Source of the DNA: Arthrobacter sp. MYb227
GTDB lineage: Bacteria > Actinomycetota > Actinomycetes > Actinomycetales > Micrococcaceae
Direction of reading: 5' to 3'
Assembly (NCBI RefSeq): GCF_002975435.1
Contig: NZ_PCPT01000003.1
Location: forward strand, 434,001-498,000
Length of the DNA: 64,000 bases
Under the pieces are notes generated by a model, which was given only the letters and a program-made list of their open reading frames with translations, was not told where the DNA came from and did not search any database. The translations under genes and the position numbers were made by a program. This document shows, piece after piece, positions 24,257 through 32,488 of the stretch (the first letter of the stretch is position 1; the number at the start of each line of letters is the position of its first letter).

Positions 24257-26190
24257 CCATTGCTACACAACTCTCGCTGCGTAATATTTCCCGCAGGTAT
24301 GGTGAGCAACGACAATGGTTCGCTATCAAGGAAGCATCCCTCGAAATCGAGTCGGGTGAATTTGTTGCCATCATCGGTCCCTCTGGCTCTGGCAAGTCCA
24401 CACTACTGAACATTCTCGGGTTACTTGATAATGCTTGGGAGGGTACCTATGAGATTAATGGTGTCAATGTTGACACGTTTTCCCGAACAGACCGAGATAT
24501 GTTTCGTTCAAGGATGTTTGGCTTTGTTTTTCAGTCTTCATACGCGAATCCCTATGAATCGGCACGGCGAAATGCAGCCCTTGGCCCAGCCATCCAGGGT
24601 GAAAGCCTCCAAACTCAAAGTCAACTAGTGAGCGATGCCTTGGAGACCGTGGGATTGGGGGAAAAGGGCGAAAGCCTAGCGAGGAATCTTTCCGGCGGGG
24701 AACGCCAACGACTAGCCATCGCACGAGCGATCGCTACGAAGCCGCGGATTCTCTTGGCCGATGAGCCTACCGGCAATCTTGATAGCGAAGCTGCAAGTAA
24801 TGTCATGGGATTGTTGCGAGAACTCAACCAGCGCGGTACTACGGTCATCGTTATTACCCATGATTCTGCAGTGGCTAAATATGCTGATCGTATTCTAGAA
24901 GTTGAAGACGGTGTGCTCAGAGCTCAGTCTCAAGCCATCGCGCAGGTTTTAGAAGTCAGCGAGAAATCGGCCGAAACAGCGTCTTCGCCCGTTGTCACAA
25001 CTGTGAAAACCAGCTTCTGGCACAGTCTTCGATGGTGGCCAGAACATGCTATTCGCGCCATCAATAACGTGTCATCGCGTCCACTTCGCTCGGCAACGTT
25101 GATGGCTGCTTTTGCCATTGCTATGGCCGGGATGATCACCGCAGCGGGCATTGGAGCAAGCGCATCACAACAAATAGCGGTTCGTCTCGCAACCGCAGCT
25201 TTGGACGAAGTGCGTGTATCTGTTCCAGTAGGCAGCAATTTAGAAACACGGATGCAGAGCGCTCAAACGATCAAGCATCTTGACCACGTGCTCAACGTTG
25301 GAATTGTTGCTCCACTTGATGCGCTCACGGCCAGTACGTCGAGATTTGCCCAATTCACCACAGTTGGAGATACCGTATTTCCTGGTAGTACCGCCGCCGT
25401 TGATGAGGCCGCTCTGTCACTATTTGAAGTGCGGACTCATCCTGCCCAAGCTCAAGAACTATTTGCTGATCCCACGGCAGGAAATATTGCCCTCGTTGGG
25501 CGGGACGTTGCTCAAGGACTAGGAATTTCTGAGGGCGGGATAGGCACAGAAATTTGGGTCTCAGGACGACCATATTCGGTGATCGGTATCATTACCGATG
25601 CACCGCGCGCAGAGAACTTGGTGACAAGCGTGGTGGTCCCGGTTCGATCTCTTCCCGAGCAACCGTCCCAACTTATTGTCAGGACGGAGAGTGGCTTTTC
25701 TGCAAGTATTGCCGATGCTATCCCGCTGGCTCTATCACCTAGCGCTCCAGCAGAAATCTCGGTTTCGACTACTGGAGACTTGAGAAGTCTTCGAGTCGGT
25801 GTTGCCCAAGATCTTGAGGGACTGCTTAGTTCGATCTCGCTGGCATTACTGGCTTTGGCCGTGTTGAGTGCTTCCTCTGCAATGTTCCTTTCGGTGCAGA
25901 CGCGTATCCAAGAACTAGCGCTAAGTCGTGCCTTGGGGCTTAGCCAGCGTGGTGTGGCTGCTGTCTTTATTTGGGAGGGAATAATTGTGGGACTCGCAGG
26001 TTCAGTGGCTGGCCTTTCTCTTGGGTTGGCTGCATCCGTAGCGGTCTCTGCGGTGCAAGGTTGGAGTGCAGTTATGCCGTGGGCGACTCTGGCAGTGGCA
26101 CCACTCGTAGGTATTCTTAGCGGTGCACTCTCTGCGTTGTTTCCAGCTTTACGTGCAGCACGTATCGATCCAGCCGAAGGAATCCGCTGA
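24253..26190 (+). CDS. MacB-like ABC transporter, ATPase fused to permease
   Basis: A 645-residue single-chain ABC protein. The N-terminal ATPase has Walker A GPSGSGKST at 42-50, signature LSGGERQRLAIARAIA, Walker B ILLADEPTGNLDSE and switch VITHD. The C-terminal half is an FtsX/MacB permease: a helix near 295-315, a large extracytoplasmic domain, then three helices near 535-560, 585-610 and 620-640, ending RAARIDPAEGIR as in MacB. Such pumps drive mechanical export of peptides or glycopeptides with an adaptor. The true start is the ATG overlapping the previous stop (ATGA). Confidence 0.9.
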   Translation: MTIATQLSLRNISRRYGEQRQWFAIKEASLEIESGEFVAIIGPSGSGKSTLLNILGLLDNAWEGTYEINGVNVDTFSRTDRDMFRSRMFGFVFQSSYANPYESARRNAALGPAIQGESLQTQSQLVSDALETVGLGEKGESLARNLSGGERQRLAIARAIATKPRILLADEPTGNLDSEAASNVMGLLRELNQRGTTVIVITHDSAVAKYADRILEVEDGVLRAQSQAIAQVLEVSEKSAETASSPVVTTVKTSFWHSLRWWPEHAIRAINNVSSRPLRSATLMAAFAIAMAGMITAAGIGASASQQIAVRLATAALDEVRVSVPVGSNLETRMQSAQTIKHLDHVLNVGIVAPLDALTASTSRFAQFTTVGDTVFPGSTAAVDEAALSLFEVRTHPAQAQELFADPTAGNIALVGRDVAQGLGISEGGIGTEIWVSGRPYSVIGIITDAPRAENLVTSVVVPVRSLPEQPSQLIVRTESGFSASIADAIPLALSPSAPAEISVSTTGDLRSLRVGVAQDLEGLLSSISLALLALAVLSASSAMFLSVQTRIQELALSRALGLSQRGVAAVFIWEGIIVGLAGSVAGLSLGLAASVAVSAVQGWSAVMPWATLAVAPLVGILSGALSALFPALRAARIDPAEGIR

Positions 26191-26334
26191 TCAACTACCC
26201 CTGAGATGAATGTTCGGCTGGTTTTATCAACGATCGGAGACAAAACGATCGTATTTCATCATTTTCGTTATTGGTGTGCCTACTGAAGTTAATTCATAAT
26301 GTTCGTCATTAACAATGTTTTCTCTCAAGACATC

Positions 26335-27639
26335 GGGGCTCTTCGGCTTTGGGCGTGGTGACCGGATGTTCAGCACGGTCTGAGGTCGCGTGCCGAAAAA
26401 AATAATATCCGTAGTCGGTAGTTCTCGTGGTTGATGTATCCGCGTCCCCTCCGTTTGAAGTTCTTAGCCGTCAGGTTCGCAGCCTCACTGCGGGCGTTGG
26501 TCAGCTAAGGTGAGGCAGTAGGTTTCGAGTTCTTTCTTCCACGAAGTAAAGGTCCGTAGCAACGACTTGGCTTCGTCCATGCCGGAAGCTTTCACCGAGG
26601 CTGAGAGTTTCTCCCAGCCAGCGGCGAAGCTTTCTGGAGTGCTGGTTTTCAGCAGGTCCCGCACGTGTTCCTTGATGGCATAGACCACCACGAGTTCGGT
26701 ATCTGATTCAAGGATTTCCTTCAGGCGCCCGGTCTGCTTCACGAAAGAGGTTCTCGAGGTTGCAGGTCAGCAGTTTGCGGTATTTGTAGGCCGGATCAAT
26801 GTTCCTTCCACGACGTTCATGCAAGTCGTGGGCGCGGCGTTGCCGCACCGCGGTAAGCATCTAATGAGCACGTTGGACGATATGAAAATAATCCACCGAA
26901 ATCTTCGCCTCCGGCAAAGACTCATGGATGGCCTTGCGGAACTCGGCCGACAAATCGAAACGAAACATGGCCAATGTTTCGCTTCCATGATTCGGGGCGT
27001 TGAGCCATCTAGGTGGTGACGGCTGCACCGTGGCGTCCATCAATGACATCAAGGATCTGCCGGAGTCCAGATCCGTAAAGACGATCGACCACGGCTCCAA
27101 CCGGATAGCTTTTCCCGAAGCTCCCAGCACGTAGCGGATCCTCCGGAACCGGTGTTCATCGATCCCCAGTCGGCGCACCAAGCACTGGTCAACATCCAGG
27201 AGAATATGTTCGGTCGCAAAAGCCTTGCGCAGCATGGTGGGCCAGGCGACCTGGTTGGCTTGGGCAATGCCGGTCATGGTGCGGATCTCGGTCACGCAGT
27301 CTTCGACGATTTTTCCTACCAGCCGGGTGGTCAGGGGATCTGCTCGGTGACCTGGACGAAGGTTTTCTTTTTACATGACTCTTCAAGGCACACCAGCCTG
27401 CGTTTCTTGACCCATAAGTCCAGGTCTTTGCCGCCGGTGTCAATGTCTTTGACCCGATGCACCGGGCGGGCCTGGATACGGCGGGAAAACACCCCACAGG
27501 TAGGGCAGGCAGCTTCACGGTTGATGGGTTCGACCAGCACCGAACGAGTCGCTCCGTGGCGCTCACTGCTGAGCACACAATAGTCATCAAGATTCAGCAG
27601 AATCGACGCAGCATCAACTGCGCCAGTATCCTTATACAC
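26335..27639 (-). mobile_element. ISL3-family insertion sequence remnant
   Basis: The inside of the element encodes a broken ISL3-type transposase (see separate entry). A likely terminal repeat is GGGGCTCTTCGGCTTTGGGC, from 26335. I could not find its complement on the other side near 27640-27720, so that end is probably deleted. The element lies directly behind the MacB-like gene and marks the boundary of the acquired region. Confidence 0.6.
26395..27639 (-). pseudogene. ISL3-family transposase, multiple frameshifts
   Basis: Recognisable in order on the minus strand: an N-terminal zinc finger (ACPTCGVFSRRIQARPVHRVKD, to about 27450), the helix-turn-helix and DDE part (LGIDEHRFRRIRYV and KISVDYFHIVQRAH, about 26865-27290), and a C-terminal part with TFTSWKKELETYCLTLAD and then NARSEAANLTAKNFKRRGRGY at about 26400-26500. 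These pieces lie in different frames with stops between them. It cannot make active transposase. Confidence 0.85.
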
Positions 27640-27867
27640 GGCTCGTAGTCCTTGGAAATATGTTGTTTAGAGAACATCCATAATTCCGTAGGGCTGCGGC
27701 CTTACTTATTTGATGACACCACGCTCAAAGTCCGAGAGCCCGTTTGATCAGGGTCTTCCAAAAGTGTTTGATTACGAAACATATGTACTTGTCGCCAACG
27801 GTTTATTCCACGCCTATGCTCGGGACAAGGACCGCAATATCGGTTCCTGAGACACGAGGGGGATGCG

Positions 27868-28311
27868 ATGGTTTGGAAACGATGGACAGCGGGTGTGGTC
27901 CTGACAGCGTTAGCGCTTACGGGTTGCTCGGCCAGCGCCGATCGAGGAGAATTTCCAGCGGCAACTTGCGACGGAGGCGCCAGTGTCTCCACACCTGAAA
28001 AAGCTGCGAAAATACTGCTGGACGCTGCGAGCCAAGCAGACACGGTATTGGCTTGCACGGTCACTACCGGAACTCCTAAGAGCAAGGATCTTGGGTAGGA
28101 ACTTGAAAAGTTGTGGACCGCCGCACAGGCACACGGAATCAGTGCAAAGAACGTTCGGTTGGAGAAGATTGGTGATGCAGATATGGATGGCAGGTACAAG
28201 GCCACCAGCACATCGGGATCCAAACTGGAACCCCTCGAGTTCGAGCTCGTCCAGCAGAAGGACACAGGATTCCGTGTTGTTTTCCCTCCACAGGAAGAAC
28301 TCAATCACTAA
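27868..28311 (+). pseudogene. Lipoprotein gene with an in-frame amber codon
   Basis: From the ATG at 27868 the frame gives a lipoprotein signal peptide with lipobox ALTGC and a mature acidic domain, interrupted once by TAG at 28096-28098 (KDLG-stop-ELEKLW). The same frame then continues uninterrupted to 28311, ending FPPQEELNH. With the stop ignored the product is a sensible 147-residue lipoprotein. One nonsense mutation, with no other decay, means recent inactivation. It is convergent with the metalloprotease fragment. Confidence 0.65.
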
Positions 28312-28314
28312 TGT

Positions 28315-28584
28315 CTACTTGTATCGATTGATCATTTCCAGTGTGTCGCCACGTTGGAGCTTGCGCATGTAGGTATCGCAGTAGCCGGATTTGTCTCCCA
28401 TCACCTGGTCAGTCGATTCTGCTACGTGATTCAGGCCGAATGCATGTCCAAACTCGTGCACCGCCAACCCTCGAAGGTCGTACCGGCTGCCGGAACAAGT
28501 GGATGCTGTGCTCCACAGTTTATTTTTGTTGAACATGATGTCAGATTCTTGTTGGACGCCGATCTTCAAGTTGAACCAAGTACA
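28315..28584 (-). pseudogene. C-terminal fragment of a matrixin-like metalloprotease
   Basis: The last 89 codons of a zinc metalloprotease. The zinc site is intact as HEFGHAFGLNH, and the flanking Cys residues (ACTWF, STCSGSRYD, GYCDTYM) resemble secreted matrixin-type proteases of Actinobacteria. The protease's own 5' part, with its signal peptide and prodomain, is gone: at 28585 the frame joins a Tn3 transposase. It is therefore not a working secreted protease. Confidence 0.75.
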
Positions 28585-30045
28585 TGCGTACGCGTCGCGA
28601 TCCACCGTTCCCTGGGGTTGCTCGGCGTTCGCATACACCGCCTGGTGCCAGTGCGGCGGCACGAGCTTGTCGTCGATCTCCCGGGGCAGCAGAGGCTTCT
28701 CGCCGACCTTCCCGCGCGAGAGTGCGGGCAGCTTCTTCACCCCGGCCAAGATCCGCACCCCGCCGGTAGCGGCCTCGAGTGCCGGGGTCTCACCCAAAAG
28801 CGACAGGAACGGCTTGACGGTGTTGTAGCGCAGCGCCAGCGCCCCACGCAGTGCGGTTTGCGCCGAATCGCCGTCCTGGGGCACCAAGGTCACCACGATG
28901 GCGGCCGCGCCCGACATCACCGACCGGGGCGCGACCTCCTCCAATGCCCGCCACAATGCGGCCACATCCACCTCGCCCCCGGCCGCCTCGATCGACTCCA
29001 GCTTCTCGATGAAGACCTTCGCCGCCCGTGCCACGATCCGTGACGCCTTCTCCAGCTGTGGCAGGGTGGATAATCGCTGCTTGTCCGTTGAGCGTTTTGC
29101 GGTGCTGATCAGCCTGGTCGCCATCAGGATCTCGAACAGGTCCAGGGCATCATCGATCGCCTTGGCCTCCAGATGGCGCATCACCGCGGTGAGTATCGCC
29201 GTGCCCTTGGGTTCCGCGGTCCGCTCCAATTTCGGGGCCTTGGTACCCAGCCCGTACCGAGCCAGCACGGAGAGCCGGTTCGGCGGGATCTGTTCCAGCT
29301 TCAGCCGGCCCAGCCCGAAAGCGGCGATGTCTTCAACCCTCTGCAACGCACCCTTCATCGCGGTGCCGGTGGTCCGCGTTGGCGGTCGACGCATCCGCTC
29401 CAGCTCCGAGTACCGTGTCCCCTCCGGTGTTTTCTGCAGGGCAACCAAGTCCACGGGCAGCGCCGGGTCCGCCCGCAGGGCGGCCTTGGCAACGGTGGCG
29501 TGCAGCCGTTTCTCGGCGTTGGTGCGGACCTCGGAAACATGCCGGGCCAGCACGTTCACCCCGGGTAGCAGCACCCGGTGCCGACGCAGCCAACCCGCCG
29601 TGTGGTTGAACAACGTGACCGATCCCTCGGCGTGCGTCCACGCCCGCCCGTGCAGGAACGCCCTGAACATGCGTCCGTGGGTGGGGTCCTCATACTGGTG
29701 GTAGCCGTACGCATCGCGGATCTCTCACGCGTGCTCGTACGCCGTCTTTGGGCGCTCGGTGTATTCCTTGAGGCAGGAGGGATCCTCGATTTCCAGCTGA
29801 TCCGCCAAATGCTCAACGACCGGCCACGGCACAGCCAAAGGGTCATCCAGGAACAGTCCGATGTACCGGACCGTGCAGATCTGCAGGGCAAAGCCCAAGC
29901 GATTGTGGTCACCGCGTCGCTTCGCGATCAGGTTCCGGTCCTCGTCGTCGAGGAAGAAGAAGCGCTCCAACTCGGGCCGCGTCGGTTCCTCGGCGAACCT
30001 TCCATAGGCCTCGGCCTGTTCATCAGTCAGAAATTCCACGGGCAT
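28585..30045 (-). mobile_element. Tn3-family transposase gene, 5' part only, with nonsense codon
   Basis: The frame from the ATG at 30045 gives the N-terminal half of a Tn3-type TnpA: FLTDEQAEAYGRF, RFFFLDDEDRNLIAKRRGDHNRLGFALQ and DPLAVPWPVVEHLADQL, then DAYGYHQYEDP and LVPPHWHQAVYAN. A TGA at 29725-29727 interrupts it where YEHAWEIRDAYG is expected (Trp codon TGG to TGA). After about 28585 it runs in frame into the metalloprotease end, so the catalytic C-terminal domain is missing. Terminal inverted repeats and a resolvase were not found. Confidence 0.82.
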
Positions 30046-30568
30046 GAGACTGACAATAGCCGTCCCACCAGTGATCGAGAGTCTTCCGACGAAACGCCGC
30101 GCAACCTGGATCGTCTGCGTTAGCCGATCATGATCAAGTGCTCAGCGCCAACCGCTGTACCGCTGGTCCCCAAAGCCGTACTCGGTACGAAAGTACTTAA
30201 GTAGATTTTTGATGGACAGCCAACCAATAGTGGAATCGATATTTAGCTGTTGCTACGTTACGTATAGGAGGCTGTCCGAGCAGGGGAGAAATCCTGATCT
30301 GATGGTTCACGAGCATGTTCAGCCGCGGGGGATCAATAGTGGTACTCCGCAAGCATCCCAACGATCAGCGTCTAGCTCCATTCGTTCTTGTTCTACCAGT
30401 CTTGGTAAAGGTGTGCCTCGTGGTGCTTCTGGATCCCACGAGCAAGCTCGGCAGAACCTGAGTTTCCTCGATACATCTACGCAAGTCATGCGGGTTTGAA
30501 CTAAATCTAGAGTGCACCAAGTTGGTCACAAACATGCAGGTGACAATTCTTCGTGCAAAGCTACTTCC
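30046..30568. other. Gene-poor region between Tn3 remnant and GNAT gene
   Basis: About 520 bases. A 96-codon frame (30209-30499 +) is rich in Ser and Arg and has no family signature. The stretch probably contains the lost Tn3 end and unidentified scrambled mobile DNA. Confidence 0.4.
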
Positions 30569-30994
30569 ATGTCGTCGTTCACCTTGTCTTCATCCGCGAC
30601 CATTCCCGAAGCTGAGATAATTTCGCTTTACGATTCAGTCGAATGGACCGCCTACACTAAAGACCCCCAATTGCTCTATCAAGCAATCAAAAATTCCTCT
30701 TTCGTCATCTCCGCGTGGAACGAATCTGGCAACCTCGTGGGTCTTGCTCGTGCGATTTCTGATGATGCAACAATCTGCTATCTGCAAGATATTTTGGTTC
30801 GTCCAGATTTTCAAAGAACAGGTGTGGGACGTGCCCTTCTTGAACAGGTCATGGAGAGATACGGCCATGTACGGCAATCGGTCCTCATCACTGACGACGA
30901 GCCACGGCAGCGCGCTTTTTACGAGTCGATGGGGCTGACCGAAGGCGCTGATTTTGTTTCTGCACCGGTCCGCGTATTTGCTAAATTTCGTTAG
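30569..30994 (+). CDS. GNAT-family N-acetyltransferase
   Basis: A 141-residue acetyl-CoA-dependent acetyltransferase. The core acetyl-CoA motif A is ILVRPDFQRTGVGRALLEQVMERY (about 91-114), and motif B is AFYESMGL near 128. The ATG at 30569 (MSSFTLSSS) gives the usual length; the frame opens 57 bases earlier without homology. Its last 14 bases overlap the end of the oppositely oriented TnsA-like gene, so it may be cargo of that element or a flanking gene. The acceptor is unknown. Confidence 0.85.
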   Translation: MSSFTLSSSATIPEAEIISLYDSVEWTAYTKDPQLLYQAIKNSSFVISAWNESGNLVGLARAISDDATICYLQDILVRPDFQRTGVGRALLEQVMERYGHVRQSVLITDDEPRQRAFYESMGLTEGADFVSAPVRVFAKFR

Positions 30995-31877
30995 CTTCGA
31001 TTCGCTCCAGCGCTGAATATTCTGCGAGACATCTAATCCATTTCGGGCAGGTTAGGAACTTTCTTCGTTCCAGGACATCAACGTCCTGAAACGGCAGTGC
31101 CTCTGTCGTTGTCCCGAGCATTCTTTCCCGAAGGGACGATTGCAGGGACAGCAGGTGAAAGTCCAAGTCAACAACGATTTTTTGGCACCATATCAGATGA
31201 AAAATCGTGGGAAGCACGAGCACCGGATCACCCAGGACGCAGGATAAGTTCCTGATCGTGCAAGGACCCTCGTTCAGCAGGTGCTTCAAAGCCGCGTTGG
31301 CTGTCGCTTGGCTGTGGCACCGCGGGTGCCGGTAGCCGGCAAGCCAATAACGATTGGCACGACCCACGCCGGTCAAATCTCCCAGACGATAGTATTTCCA
31401 TCCCACCGTCGTGCAGAGGTTTGCGGAGGCATCAAAAACGAGCTGGTCTTCGGCAGTGACCTTGGCATCGGGTCGGATACCGAGCACGACAACGGTGCCA
31501 TCAACTTGGCGAACAAAATAGTCCGGAACGTGCCAAGTCTGGGGGAGTAGCTGCGGAAGTTTGATGCTAAACGGCTGGGAAGCAATGCCTGCGACGGAAG
31601 GGTCGAAATCCAAACGAATCAGGTGATCGTGTTCCAACCATGATTCAAAGCCAACATGTTCTTGGGTGGATACGAACCACCACAGGCCAGCAAAATTCCG
31701 TTGACCTTTGTAGGCAGCAACACGGCGGATCGGTGGAGACTTTTCAAAGTCAGTTGCCCAACAATCCGCCAAAAGGCTAGTGCTCTGGGCAGAGGAAAAC
31801 TGCTCCCTGAAAATCAGAGAACCAACAGGATGCTTGGGCCCGGCTTCAATGTCGGGAGCTAACAACGCCCGTCCCAT
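30981..31877 (-). CDS. TnsA-like transposon endonuclease
   Basis: A 298-residue protein of the TnsA-like group, the subunit that nicks the 5' ends of Tn7-like elements. Visible are FESWLEHDHLIRLDFDPSVAGIASQPF (candidate metal ligand Glu), HVPDYFVRQVDGTVVVLGIRPDAK (PD-(D/E)xK-like core) and a C-terminal winged-helix-like region. No tnsB, tnsC or tniQ gene follows, so on its own it is an orphan or stranded gene. The last 50 residues have no family likeness and may come from a junction. The repeats just upstream support transposon origin. Confidence 0.78.
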   Translation of the reverse strand: MGRALLAPDIEAGPKHPVGSLIFREQFSSAQSTSLLADCWATDFEKSPPIRRVAAYKGQRNFAGLWWFVSTQEHVGFESWLEHDHLIRLDFDPSVAGIASQPFSIKLPQLLPQTWHVPDYFVRQVDGTVVVLGIRPDAKVTAEDQLVFDASANLCTTVGWKYYRLGDLTGVGRANRYWLAGYRHPRCHSQATANAALKHLLNEGPCTIRNLSCVLGDPVLVLPTIFHLIWCQKIVVDLDFHLLSLQSSLRERMLGTTTEALPFQDVDVLERRKFLTCPKWIRCLAEYSALERIEANEI

Positions 31878-31908
31878 GACACCCAGCGTAAGTCGAAAAG
31901 ATCCGGAT

Positions 31909-32041
31909 GCTTCGGGTGTAGTGAAACGGAAGCGTGTTTGCTTCGGGTGTAGTGAAATGAAACCGACAGATGCTTCACCTGTAGTGAAACAAAAACACCT
32001 AATGCTTCACCTGTAGTGAAATTGCCTCACCTGTAGTAAAA
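31909..32041 (+). repeat. Five phased 18-bp direct repeats next to tnsA-like gene
   Basis: GCTTCGGGTGTAGTGAAA occurs at 31909 and 31940; GCTTCACCTGTAGTGAAA at 31972 and 32004; GCCTCACCTGTAGTAAAA at 32024. Starts are 31, 32, 32 and 20 bases apart, i.e. about three, three, three and two helical turns. Two copies are also TTCAC-N5-GTGAA palindromes. The layout matches TnsB-binding sites at the tnsA-side end of a Tn7-like element. After the last copy, GGGACA ends at 32048, a possible ACA terminus. Confidence 0.75.
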
Positions 32042-32488
32042 CGGGACAGTATCAAAAGGGGATTATCTGCACATTCTGCAAATAGTCCTTCTGTTAGTTG
32101 ACATAATGTAGATTATCGGCGTTATTGATAGGTGGCCGAAAGGGGTTAAATATCACCCAAATTCGAACATTGGGCATTCTTGCCAAACCTGTCCGAATCC
32201 CCCGTTTTTTGTGCCTCATTTTTCCGCCTCAGATCTTGCACTCAAAACTTGCTGGCAGTGTGGGCTTACCGGCACGGGCCGAATCCTCAAGCCCACACTG
32301 CCAGGCACGCCGAGTCCGGCTCCGAATCGTGGAGTGAGAATCCCTAGGGTTAACTCTCCAAAATCCACGTGCTTGAACTACCCCAGCATCCAAAGCCCCC
32401 AGATAAGTTTTGCTTGACATAACTACCTATGCGACTGCATTTGCACTCGTTTTGGTGGTTGCATAGTTATTCAGGGAAACTCGATGGT
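32042..32488. other. Gene-free stretch between the Tn7-like end and zapE
   Basis: About 445 bases, AT-rich for the first 150. The putative transposon terminus is at 32041-32048. A hairpin stands at 32252-32304. No gene is supported; the zapE promoter should be in the last 100 bases. Confidence 0.45.
32252..32304. repeat. Perfect 16-bp inverted repeat
   Basis: CTGGCAGTGTGGGCTT (32252-32267) and its exact complement (32289-32304) flank a 21-base loop. No gene ends nearby, so it is not an obvious terminator; it may be a small repeat element. Confidence 0.6.

Noticed and set aside
28096-28098. Amber codon read as a special amino acid
   Set aside because: No pyrrolysine machinery is seen and the codon occurs in a degraded region; a nonsense mutation is simpler.
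28898-29704. A 268-codon plus-strand frame over the Tn3 transposase
   Set aside because: The minus strand clearly encodes Tn3 TnpA sequence; the plus frame has no recognisable domain.
29725-29727. TGA read as selenocysteine in the transposase
   Set aside because: The expected residue is Trp and the gene is already truncated; there is no sign of a selenocysteine element.
30209-30499. A 96-codon plus-strand frame between Tn3 debris and the GNAT gene
   Set aside because: No similarity and no ribosome-binding site; composition is like random DNA.
31909-32041. A CRISPR array
   Set aside because: Only five short repeats with 2-14 base gaps and no cas gene; spacing and position fit a transposon end instead.
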